Shown here one piece after another: positions 35,401-46,375 of a stretch of 64,000 nt of DNA (position 1 is its first letter; each line of letters begins with the position of its first letter). The DNA comes from Daucus carota subsp. sativus (lineage: Eukaryota; Streptophyta; Magnoliopsida; Apiales; Apiaceae). The stretch lies in assembly GCF_001625215.2 (NCBI RefSeq), contig NC_030381.2:40608689-40672688 (forward strand). The letters run 5' to 3'. Made by a program: the position numbers and the translations under genes. The notes below the pieces were generated by a model, which was given only the letters and a program-made list of their open reading frames with translations, did no database searches and had not been told where the DNA came from.

Positions 35401-36790
35401 TTGGATAGTTCATATTGAGAACAGGCTATTCTTTCCGAGTTGATCTTGTTTTCGACTACCAAAAGAATCTTGTGTGTTCATTAAACAGAAAGACCTAGTT
35501 TCATCCGGTGATTAAGAAGATTAAGAAGGTATTGTTATCTTACTACTATTGTTTGTGTGCATACATGTATATCTTTAAATGAAATATATCTATGATTAAC
35601 ACAAATTTTGTTCTTAGATTAATGTGCACAATCAGATGGATTTTTGTAATCTGTGAATACTGTTTATAATCTAATATGTCTATTTCTATTTTTATGTTAT
35701 AATTCATAGTTTATGATTAAGTAATTTAATATGCTAATGTCCATTTTTAAGTTATAATCCACGGGAACTAAACAAAAGTTTGTCTAATTACTCCTCTACT
35801 AGGATGATTTGAATTATTTAAAGATAAATTCACATACAATTATAACTGAACTGAACACGTGTATCCTTTAACATACTTTAAATTTTGTTCTTTAATAACG
35901 AATAAAAGAGATATAAGTATGTTAAATTTGAAAATGGATTACTAGTTACCAATGATCAAAAATATAAATATCAAATCATAAAAAAATGTTTATGAGGATG
36001 TTTTTATTTATTATATTTATTAAATTTATTTCTATCTTTTATAGGTTATATTTAGTATAAATATTTTGATTATGTAATATCATTTTTCTCTGTAGTTCAA
36101 TGGATCATCTCTAAAAACTGAACTTGTATTAATTCATTTCTCATATTTATATATTTTTATTGTTTTAGCTCTTCAAATTTAATAATTATTGTCTCATCTA
36201 TTTAGTAACACATGCTTGATGTGTTTTATGACCGTGTATTTAAAAATTTATAAATTTTGAATATGTTTATGTTATATGATATTTTAAAATTAAAAAAATT
36301 ATAGTTCTGGACCGGGAGGTGACTAAGAGCGTTTTCAAGGCTATAAAACTATTAGCTATATTATTTATTTGGCATATACAATTTTAGAAGATATGTAAAA
36401 TCTGTAACACTCCCAATATAACTAATGATTATGACTAACCATTTTACCTATCAAAGATGCTCTAACAAAATATTTGACTCTGGCTCCTAGATAATTTTTG
36501 TTTTTAGTTCTTGTATCCGGATATATTCTTAAATATTTTTCTACATACATAATTTTCTCAAAAAATTATTACAAAACAATACATATAGATAGTAATAATA
36601 TAAAATTGATATAGATAAGTGTATTTATGGTCTTGTTTTTTCTGGAACTGATTCAAGTAAAACTAAATCATAACAATGTTAGCAAAATAGTAAAGGTGGC
36701 TGGGTGGGAGGGGCTACTGGTGCTTGTTCATGCAAGAAACATGAATTGGTATGATTGTTGAGCCATTGGCTGATAATTTTTCATTTTCAG
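35400..36790 (+). promoter_or_regulatory. PHYA 5' leader exon and leader intron (predicted)
   Basis: A leader-like segment ends GATTAAGAAGATTAAGAAG at 35528 and is followed by the donor GTATTG. A strong acceptor TTTTCATTTTCAG ends at 36790, two bases before the ATG. PHYA genes are known to have an intron in the 5' UTR close to the start codon. The transcription start was not located and the donor is a best guess; the acceptor is convincing. Confidence 0.6.
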
Positions 36791-36792
36791 AA

Positions 36793-39700
36793 ATGTCATC
36801 TTCTAGTCATGACCAGTTCTCCGACATGACAAAAATAAGTCCTCAGGCTATTCAAATAGTAGCAGATGCGAACCTAGATGATTACTTTGATGCATCTGGT
36901 AGTTCATTTGACTATGCAAGTTCAGCTTATGCTACGCAGCAAGTTCTTGCTAGTCGACAAACTCAAGACGGGGATCTAAAATCTGCTCACCGACGTTACA
37001 TGCAAAAAGGTGAAATGATCCAGCCATTTGGTTGTATGTTAGCCCTGGATCCGAGAACATTGAAAGTGATTGCATTCAGTGAGAATGCTCCTGAAATGCT
37101 GACAATGCCTTCTGATGATGTTTCAAGTCTCGGTGGCAATATTGCTCTTCACTTTGGCGCGGATCTGAGAACCTTTTTTGATGCTCCTGGAATAGTTATC
37201 CTGCATAGAGCTTTCAGCTCTAAAGATCCCGTCCATTTTAATCCCATATTAGTCCGTTTGAAAACCTCTGGAAGAAGTTTTTATGCAGTGGTTCACGCAG
37301 TAGCACACGCTTTTATCATTGACTTTGAGCCGGTGAATACTATGGAAGACCCTGTAAGTGTTGCTGGGCCAGTTAATTCATATATGCTTGCACAGAAAGG
37401 AATTAAGAGGTTGCAGTGTTTGCCTAGAGGGAACATGCAAAAACTTTGTTCTGCGATGGTTGAAGAGATATTTGAAATCACCGGTTATGACAGGGTGATG
37501 GCCTATAAATTTCATGAAGATGAACATGGAGAAGTGGTAGCTGAGATCACGAAGCCAGGCCTTGAACCTTATCTGGGATTGCATTACCCCGCCACAGATA
37601 TTCCTCAGGTAGCTCGCTTTCTCTACATGAAAAATATGGTCCGTATGATCTATGATTGTCGTGCAAAGCTTGTGAAGGTAGTGAAAGATGAAAATTTACA
37701 ACTTGATGTCGTCTTGATTAGTTCAACTTTAAGGGGTCCTCACAGCTGCCATCAACTTTATATGCAAAACATGAATTCGCTTGCTTCTCTAGTAATGGCA
37801 GTTGTAGTCAATGAATTGGGTAAAGAAGAATTTGATACTTCTAGCTTACCAGGGTGGAAGGGCAAAAAACTTTGGGGACTAGTTGTGTGTCATAACACCA
37901 CCCCGAAATATGTTTCCATATTCCTCCGAAATGCATGCCATTTGCTGGCAAAAGTTTTTGCAGTGCATATCAGCGAGCAGACAGGACTGGAAAGCCTTAT
38001 TCTTGAAAATTCCATCATGCACACTCAAACTCTGTTGTGTGATAAGCTATTGCATGAAACTCCCCTTGGTATTGTGTCACGATGCCCAAATATGATGGAT
38101 CTTATTAAATGTGATGGCGCAGTCTTATACTATGAAAATAAGTTTTATAAAATGGGAGTCACCCCGAGTGACTTTAAGATGTATGATATACTGACATGGA
38201 TCAGCGTGCTTCATCCAGATTCTGCAGGTTTTATAACGGATAGCTTGTGTGGTTCAGTGTTCCCAGGGCATCTTTCTGTTTCGGATGGCATATGTGGGAT
38301 GGCAGCAGTGAGGATATCTTCAAAATGTGTGCTTTTCTGGTTCAGAAATCACACTGATGCAGTTCTGAATTGGGGTGGTGCAAAGAATGAACCTGGTGAA
38401 ATAGATGATGGCAGTAAAATGCATCCTCGGTCATCTTTTAAAGCTTTTAAGGAAGTTGTGAAAGCCAGAAGTGCACCTTGGAAGGACATTGAGATAAGTG
38501 CAATCCACTCCTTGCAACTTGCGTTATGGAACTCGTTAAACCATGGTGAAAACAAGGTTCCAAGTGCCACTGCAATCCAGATAAAACTTCAATCCTTAAA
38601 CGTTCAAGGGATGCAAAATCAAACACTTATTGCCAGGATGCTCCAACTGATGGAGAAAGCGATGGTGCCAATATTGTCAGTAGATCCAGAAGGGCTGGTT
38701 AATGGATGGAACACAAAACTTGGTGAATTAACTGGTCTTGATACTAGTGCAGCCATAGGGGAAAATTTGCTCAGGCTCATAGAAGAAAGTTCAGTTGATA
38801 CAGTGAAAAGGGTACTAGGGCTTGCGCTGCAAGGTAAAATTTTACAATTTTTTTTTTAATTTTCAATTTGCAAGGGATCTAACAATGTGCCTATATATAT
38901 AGCATCTTTATGATATCTTGATCAAAATGCTATAGCTTCTAATCTATCAATTCAATTGACTCTAAAGGAACATTTTTTTTATAAGTTACTTGACAACCTA
39001 TCCTGCAAACATATCAGCAAAAGAAACATACGTTTCGCATAAACCATCTGTTACACAACAACCAAAAAAATAAGATAATAGGAGCTGCTTCAGTCCTTTG
39101 CTTGATAATTTTGTTGGCACATTCTGTTCCTATTACTAGACATAGTTCTAATTACCTACTATCTTTTCTCTGTCAGGGAAAGAAGCGAAAAATTTCCGGT
39201 TCATAATTAAAACCTATGGACACCGAACACGTTATGGTCCAGCTATCTTACGAGTAAATGTTTTCGCCATCAGAGATCTTCTTGGCCATGTTGTTCACTT
39301 GTGCTTTGTGACAAATAATATAACAAGTGAAAACATTATTGTAGACAAATTTATTAGAAGAGAAACTGGCTATAAAGCTATTATGCAAAATATAAGGTCA
39401 TTGAACCCCCCAATATTTGGCCCAGATGAATTTTGTAATTGTGTTGAGTGGAACCAAGCTATGACAGAGTTATCAGGATGGGGTAGAGAAGAGGTTGTAG
39501 GCAAGATGCTTCTGGGGGAGGTTTTCGGGACCCGTGCACCATTGTGCAGGCTCAAAAATGAAGAGGCTTTGGTGAATCTTGGTATTGCACTCAAAACTGC
39601 TCGCTATTGTCAAGAATCTGAAAGTATTAGCTTTGGATTTTTTGCACGGAGTGGAAGGTATATAGAATGTCTGCTCCGCACAAATAGAAGGTTGAATGCA

Positions 39701-40692
39701 GAGGGTGAAGCTACTGGTACCTTTTGCTTCTTGCAGCTAGCAAGTCCAAAGTTGATGCAGGTGTATCAATTTCAACGGATGACAGATCACACAACAGACA
39801 AAACAAAGGAAACAATAGCTTATTTTAAGCAGCAAGTAAACAGTTCTGTATCAGGGATTTTATATACCGGGAAGATGTTGGAAGGAATCGATTTGAATGA
39901 AGAGCACAAAAAAAGTCTTCATAAATGCCAGCTTCAGCTTAGCGAAATTCTTGATCACACAGATATTGATAGCATGATTGACGGGTATACACAGCTTAAG
40001 AATCTGTTATTGTTTCATTTACATTTCCTCAATTAGCAATCATGTTTGAGCTAAACTTTTGCAGGTACGTAAAGCTACAAGTGTCAGAGTTCAAACTCCA
40101 TGAAGTGTTTGTGGCCTCTATGAGTCAAGTTATGAGGAGAATCATGGAAAAGAACATTCGTATGGTTAATGATTATGCGGATGATATAATGTCTGTGAAA
40201 TTATATGGAGACGCACTGCGGCTCCAACAAGTCCTTGCAGATTTCATGTCAACCTGTGTTGGCCTTGCACCCTACGGTGGGCAACTAGGCGTGTCAGCTC
40301 GTTTGATCAACAATACTAATTCAGAGGACTCTGTTCAACCTGCAGTGAATTTCGAGCTCAGGTATAAAAAAAAGTTATTTGCAAAAACAGTATGTCTTTG
40401 TTACTCTTATATCCGCCTCGTGGTAAGGTAACTTATTTGAGGACATTAGCTATTGAACTTAACTAGTTGCATTCTGCGGTCCAGAATAACACATGATGGA
40501 TGCGAGATACCAGAAGACTTGATGAAGCAGATGTTGGGAAGTGGTGCTAAATCTGAGGATGGCATGAGCCTGTTTGTTAGCAGAAAGATATGGAAAGTCA
40601 TGAACGGAGATGTTGGATACTCGAGAGAGGATGGTAGATCTGTGTGGATCATATCTGCCAAATTTGCGGGAGCTGTCCAGTCTGATATATGA
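36793..40692 (+). CDS. PHYA: Phytochrome A (divergent copy, full length)
   Basis: Red/far-red photoreceptor, cytosolic in the dark and nuclear after light. Four exons: 36793-38833, 39177-39984, 40065-40361 and 40485-40692, total 3354 nt, 1117 aa, near the 1122 aa I recall for Arabidopsis PHYA. Domains in order: PAS (about 60-180), GAF (200-390) with YPATDIPQ, Asp269 and the bilin-attachment Cys319 in HSCHQ, PHY with tongue WGGAKNEPG and HPRSSF, two PAS repeats, and a histidine-kinase-related end (SRKIWKVMNGDVGYSREDGR). It is PHYA because of KPGLEPYLGLHYPATDIP and HSCH (not HGCH as in PHYB/C). The start is MSSSSHDQ, directly after the leader intron; an in-frame ATG at 36751 lies inside that intron. 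Several usually fixed positions differ (TLRGPHSCHQLYM for TLRAPHSCHLQYM; VARFLYMKN for AARFLFMKN; VLNWGGA where K/R normally precedes W). All frames are open, so it could be functional, but it looks like a fast-evolving paralogue. Confidence 0.93.
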
Positions 40693-42104
40693 GAATGCAA
40701 TATATGGTTTGTGCTTGCTGCTGCTGATGATGATGATGGGGAGTCGGAGTGTTTGTGTGTGATGCGATGTAAGACTCGTATTTACTGTTGTGCACTTATG
40801 TTTTCCTTTGGAACGATTCGTGTTTATGTTCTTGTTACTTTTCAACTGCTTCTGGGTGTATAAATGTTTCTAGTTGCGAACTTACTTTATCCCCAACAGC
40901 AGCAATGCATTGTTAAGTTGTAGTACAGAGTTTTGAGTGCACATGATATCATGGGCTACAACTAAGCCCATCTACCCTAACGCAGTCCAAACCCACTCTT
41001 TAATATACAAGAGGGGCATGTTGGTTTGCCACCAAGTCAGTCGGTTTATCTGGGTTTTAAATCATTTTAAATTGGAAAATGTATTTTTGTATAAGAAGTT
41101 TGAAGTTAGAATTTGACTTAAAATTAAAAATAAGTTAGAATCTAACTTTGATTTAGTTTGAGGTATTTAAAATTTCTTTTTATGAAAATGACGTCATGAT
41201 TTATCGCTTATCCATACATCACTTCTATTTTTATTATAATATTATATATTAAATAATTCATAAGTCATAAATAAATCAAAATTACTCAAAAAAACATTCT
41301 AAACTTTCAATTTATCACATTAAGTTTCATTAAATCATAAATCACAATTATATGATTGGCCAAACTAGCTCAAAGTTTTTGGTCCAATTTATAAAGGTTT
41401 GTTTGAGCAACCAGAGTGTATGTATGCGTTGCTAGTGAATTGATCATTGTCACAAACAAAGCCAAGACAGAAGACCCGTATTGAGTGTCGTGGTGGTTAT
41501 GTTTGCTCTCAAACAAATCACAAATGGAATGACCAATGACACGGATTTGACCTAGACCAGCCACTGAGTAATATCCAGGAACTTTTACACAATCTGGAAT
41601 CTTGTACGAGGAGCTTAGGTGAATATGTCAACTAAAACCCGAAATTTATTAAATACTCCCTCCATCCCAAATTAGATGAGCTCGTTAATTTCGGTCACGT
41701 ACTTTCAAATCTATTAACCGCATAGCTACATTACTTGTTTTTAAAATTTATTTTTGTAAATAAGAATTTAAATATGAAATTTTCATTTACAAAAAAAAAC
41801 TAAAAAAATAAATTTTAAAACTATACAATCAATGCACTTTAAAAAAATAAATTTTAAAACTATACAATCAATGCACTTTAGTTTTAAGTTACTTTAAAAC
41901 TAAAAAAACGAGACGGGGAAAGCATGTGGACACAGAAGCATGCATGAAGAGGAATAAAGAGGCAACTGCCAACAGCTGAAGCGGCCACACACTAAGTAGA
42001 GCTTTAATTACGACTGCATCACTCCTCCATCTACCTACCTTCCCCATTGCTTCAATTTTATTGCCGAAGACGACTAAGAGGATGGGTTTACTATTTACAA
42101 GGAG
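40693..42104. other. Spacer after PHYA, with a probable Stowaway remnant
   Basis: The first ~200 bp should be PHYA 3' UTR. CTCCCTCCATCCCAAATTAG at about 41656 looks like a Stowaway left end; a weak inverse CGAGACGGGG is near 41909. A 43-bp tandem duplication (AAATTTTAAAACTATACAATC type) lies at about 41808-41884. No gene is supported; the minus-strand ORFs at 41370-41564 and 41889-42128 are unrecognised. Confidence 0.4.
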
Positions 42105-42439
42105 TATTAGAGTTGGGTCCTGTTCCACAGCAACCGCGTGTTAGATAAGGGTTATCTAACACACTGTACGGGGGCCGTTGGATTTATATTCCAAGGGCTC
42201 AGATTCAATTTTGGGTTTTTAATGTATCCGCGGTTATTTTCCGCGGAAGGGAAAACTCCCTATCCGCGGTTATTTACCGCGGAAGGGAGTTTTCCCTATC
42301 CGCGGTTTTTTATAGCGGATACATTAAAATCTCAGATTGGATCTGGGCCTTTGAAATATAGATCTAACGGCCCCCGTACAGTGTGTTAGATAACCCTTAT
42401 CTAACAACCGGTTGTCAAGGAACAGGACCTATTAGAGTT
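42105..42439. mobile_element. Palindromic Mutator-type MITE with 10-bp target duplication
   Basis: The body is 42115-42429 (315 bp). It starts GGGTCCTGTTCC and ends GGAACAGGACC. The arms pair again at GTTAGATAAGGGTTATCTAA against its inverse near 42383, and at GGGGGCCGTTGGATTTATAT. The core is a run of alternating TCCGCGGTTATTTTCCGCGG-type units and AGGGAGTTTTCCCT. The 10-bp TATTAGAGTT is at both 42105-42114 and 42430-42439. Length, end sequence and duplication size resemble 2092-2413. As RNA or single-stranded DNA it would form a long hairpin. Confidence 0.9.
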
Positions 42440-43464
42440 ATATGTGGGTAGTATTTAAATTTGTTGACATTACACAAAATTGAGACATCACAACCCCCAA
42501 CTGTTTCCGTGTTAGCATTCATTTCGTGTCACTTCTCCTTTATTGACTTATTCCTCTTCCCATACATTTATGATTTATATGTTTGTTATTTTTTACTACT
42601 TGCACCCATTCACTCCATTTTATTTAAGGGGCTAATACTACAATTATACTGGTGAAGTTTGATTATGAGTGTGTATGTAACCATGTATGGGCCAAATTGG
42701 TGCATAAATTGGATACGAGTAACTATCACTCTGCAGAATAAGTCATATGGCTATCGCCGGTACTACATGGAGTATATTGTGTGCTGTCATCCTACACCTT
42801 TGTTGAATTTCTAATGGAGTATTTGTGTGCCATGATTTTGGGAAAAGGCTCCACACAATTTACATAAATGATGTGCAAAATAATATAGGTGAACTCAAAT
42901 ATCATTTATTAATATCGGATAATCGAGTATTTTTAATTTTAGAAGTAAACACTAGATCGTGTCGTGTTTTGTTCTTTTAACCCCATCAAAACGACAACAT
43001 TCTATGTTTTTAACTTGAGCGAAACGCTACATACATCGTGCAGCGTTTTGTTCTTTTAATCAAAAAATTGCTACATGAAGTAGTGTTTTCGATTAATATC
43101 GAGAACGCTACACGATATAGCGTTAAATAAGTGATATTCGGAACATTTTTTTCATATCTTGGTATTTGAAATACTAAAATTTTAAATTGCAATAGTGAGG
43201 CCAACAGTACCTCATGATTTTTTATCTTTGAAAATTTTATGCATCGAAGAAAAATTAAACTCTAATGATTATACCATCATCGGATCAAGAGATTATTGTT
43301 AATTTATAGAAGTCTAATACATATCATTTCATATATCTGTCCCCCCTTCAGTGTCAGCAGCCCACGACATGGATAGCAAAGGAAATCAAAATGGAAAAAT
43401 ATGAAATAAATAAAGACAGGAGTGACCACACAAGAACAATAGTATTACCAGCATCACTAGAGAG
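42440..43464. other. Spacer upstream of the LEA_2 gene
   Basis: AT-rich. Near 42955-43130 the phrase 'cgctacacgatatagcg' or similar (acgctaca...cgtgtagcgtt) recurs in direct and inverted form, probably a small repeat. The last 100-150 bp should contain the LEA_2 gene promoter and leader. No other gene is supported. Confidence 0.4.
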
Positions 43465-44118
43465 ATGGAAATGGCAGGAGCAGAAGAATCCAAAGCTCAC
43501 CACAATCAAATAAACGACGTCCACCACTCTCGAAAGCCAAAATCAAAAACAAGACCAATCTGCATATGCCTCGCATTAACAGGCCTAATCCTCCTCTTAA
43601 TAATCATAATCATAGTCATCCTAGCCTTCACAGTTTTCAAACCCAAGCGTCCCACAACTACCATAAACTCACTAACTCTCCAAGCTTTCAACTTCAAACT
43701 AAACCCTCTCCCTCTGGAGATCCACCTCAACGTCACTCTCGACGTAAACATCCTCGTCAAGAACCCCAACAAAGTGGCCTTCAGGTACACCAACACGTCC
43801 GCGTCTCTTAAGTTCAAAGACCAGGTCATTGGAAATGTTCCCATTCCGCCTGGCAAGATAAAGCGCGATGGCTCCACTCCTCTGAACCTCACGCTCACCG
43901 TAATGGCTGATCGGCTGCTCGCTGATCCTGATTTGTACTCGGTGCTGCTCGGATCAGGGAGCCTGCCGCTGTCCACGAGTACAAGAATCAAAGGGAGGGT
44001 GAGGATACTGAAGCTGTTTAATGTACATGTTGTGTCGGATAGCGCGTGTGATCTTAAGATTAGTGTTCAGAGCAGGAGCATTGAGCAGCAGACATGTCAG
44101 TACAAAACCAAAGTATAG
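43465..44118 (+). CDS. LEA_2 / NDR1-HIN1-like (NHL) membrane protein
   Basis: Single-exon gene, 217 aa, TAG stop at 44116-44118. A short basic cytosolic N-terminus (SRKPKSKTRP) is followed by one transmembrane helix at about 31-58 (CICLALTGLILLLIIIIIVI type) and then a LEA_2 β-sandwich domain to the end. Features typical of the family are the VDVNILVKNPNKVAF-type strand (here LDVNILVKNPNKVAFRY, about 92-108), a YTNTSASLKFKDQVIGNVPI stretch, an IPPGKI turn and a C-terminal Cys pair (SACDLKIS and QQTCQYKTKV). Related plant proteins sit in the plasma membrane and are linked to stress and defence; which subgroup this belongs to cannot be fixed by eye. The antisense ORF at 43506-43991 is a shadow. 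GC is higher than around it, as usual for intronless NHL genes. Confidence 0.9.
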   Translation: MEMAGAEESKAHHNQINDVHHSRKPKSKTRPICICLALTGLILLLIIIIIVILAFTVFKPKRPTTTINSLTLQAFNFKLNPLPLEIHLNVTLDVNILVKNPNKVAFRYTNTSASLKFKDQVIGNVPIPPGKIKRDGSTPLNLTLTVMADRLLADPDLYSVLLGSGSLPLSTSTRIKGRVRILKLFNVHVVSDSACDLKISVQSRSIEQQTCQYKTKV

Positions 44119-46375
44119 TTTACTCCTATTAGTATTTCTTGTTTCCTTTGCTTTAGATGTTTTATCTCTGTTACATACTTTGAAACTCATGTTGTTATAT
44201 TTTTGTTGTTCCTTGATTCGTTAATAGTGCCATATTTTTTGTTTGTGTAGTTCCAATTTTGACGATATTATGAATCATAAAGTGTCTGCAGCATCGGTTT
44301 GACCTCCAAAAATTTACTCTAGCCTGGTTAATTTGAACAAGTTAATATGTTAAATATTTTAGAATATGAACATAAATATGATTTTGGTAGGATATTTTGT
44401 AATCTTGGTTCCGCCACTACCAACAGATCATGCTCCGCTGCTATGTATCTTTGTGAGTGTTTATTATGGCGGTATTTGGTTCATGGTTAATAAGTCCGGT
44501 TAACATCAGAATCATAAATCATGTCTTAGTGTTTGGATTAGGCACATGTATGAGATGGGAACCCCATTCTCACTTGATGCATAAATCATTCCTTACGTAA
44601 CCTTGAAATAGTCATTCCCAAATAAGAAATAAGGCCATGAGGGTGGAAGGGTAGAGATTACAAGAGCATTCTCAGAGGCCAGAGAACAATTACTTTATGT
44701 CAAGCCAAGTTTGTGAATCAAGCAAGTTATCTGATAAAGAAAAGGCTAACTAGAAACTAGAACACACATTATCACTTTGTTGTCTACGGTGTTTAAGCGT
44801 AAGGCTTTTCGGGTAAATAAGATTTTTGTCTGTCCCTCACAACTCGATAAAAAGTGGAGGACAATGGTTAGCAACCCTTCGTTTCGTTTTCTTTTATATT
44901 GTCGCATCATATTTTTGTGAAGTAACCAAGTCTTACATGATTGATTGTATATTATTCATTTCCTAATTCTTTATCGTGTTAAGCAACTTGTGTCCATTAT
45001 GTTATTACACATTTTTTCCTTGTATTCTAACTCATTACTTGATCATTAAAACGGTATTTTATCTTTCCTATATTTTAATTAACTTTCTTATGTCATCGCA
45101 TAATTTGCTTGGCTTTTATAAAAATTGTAACCATAAATTCCAGCATAAGTTTTGCTCAAAACTTATATTAAGTAACAGGAATAATATTTGCTGATTTATC
45201 AAACTGAATTTAATATTTTAATTAAAACTGAATATCGATATCAAAAATTAATTTTTTAAGATAGTTAAAAAAATAGTACCAAATAAAAAAAAGAGACAAC
45301 ACTAAAAATAACAAACTATCGTTAAAATTATCAGTATCACAAGCTACCAACAAAAAATTAAATTATGATTCACAACCCAAGTTACTAACTAATATATCAA
45401 GATCCACAAGTATTCTACAGCCCAAATTCCTTGAAAATCAACTGCATGAAAAACTATAGAACAACATTTCATAAAATATAAAAATCGAATACTACATACC
45501 ATTCCTCACCAGTTAGATAAATTGAATTAGGATTGTTATACATATATTTGCCATATATAATATAAATATTTATAACAATTTTATTTATGATCCATTTCGA
45601 TCAAAGTAATACTATATATCCAAAAAAAAATTCAAAATGACATAACAGCCAACTAATTTATTTTAGACAAAAAAATTACTTTAATCAATTGGTTTGTACG
45701 CATCAAAAAGATCTCTCATTACTATGAGTAGAACCGATACCAACTAATATTTGATAAAAAAAAAAAAAAAATTGTGAACAATTTTTGAAATGACCAACAT
45801 TTTCCTTTCTATAATTTGAGTTTTTCTGTTTATTTGATAAAAAAAAACAGAAATACCGAAATATATAAAAAATCATAACCTAATTTTCGATTAACCAAAC
45901 CAACGGTCAAAACTTAAACGAGCTGAGCATTCCAGTTGTATCTATCCCGAATCCGGTTTATCAACAGAATGTTCAACCCTATGTTTAGGTGCTTTAACCG
46001 CATGATAAAATTTATTATTTTTTATATTTTCCTATTGTAAATAAAATTTGATTATATATTTGTATTCATAAAAGAACTATTCATAAAAAAACTTACAAAA
46101 TAGTAACTTAAGGATAATGTGAACTATGCGGTCAAAGCACCTTGGGACCTATAAAACTAAACGGAGTATAACTCAAGACCAACCATATAAAGAACATACC
46201 AGCAGCAAGATGCAAATTTCTAAGGTAAGAAACCACTTCCGGTGTTTGAAGGTACATAACCTATATTTGACGCAACTAATGTTTCCAATACTTAAAACAC
46301 ACTAAACTCGTCTTCAGGGGTTTTTCATTCATCCATCTGTGTTGAGAAAGTCTAAATATTCTAATAGAAATTAAC
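44119..46375. other. Spacer between the LEA_2 gene and the PP2C gene (tail to tail)
   Basis: Holds the 3' UTRs of both converging genes at its two ends. The middle is AT-rich with poly-A/T runs and no supported coding region; the + strand ORF at 44976-45194 is hydrophobic and low in complexity. Confidence 0.4.

Noticed and set aside
40446..40845. Minus-strand ORFs over the last PHYA exon
   Set aside because: Shadows of PHYA exon 4.
43506..43991. 161-codon antisense ORF across the LEA_2 gene
   Set aside because: Shadow of the real gene; no independent motif, and its position follows the codon bias of the sense frame.
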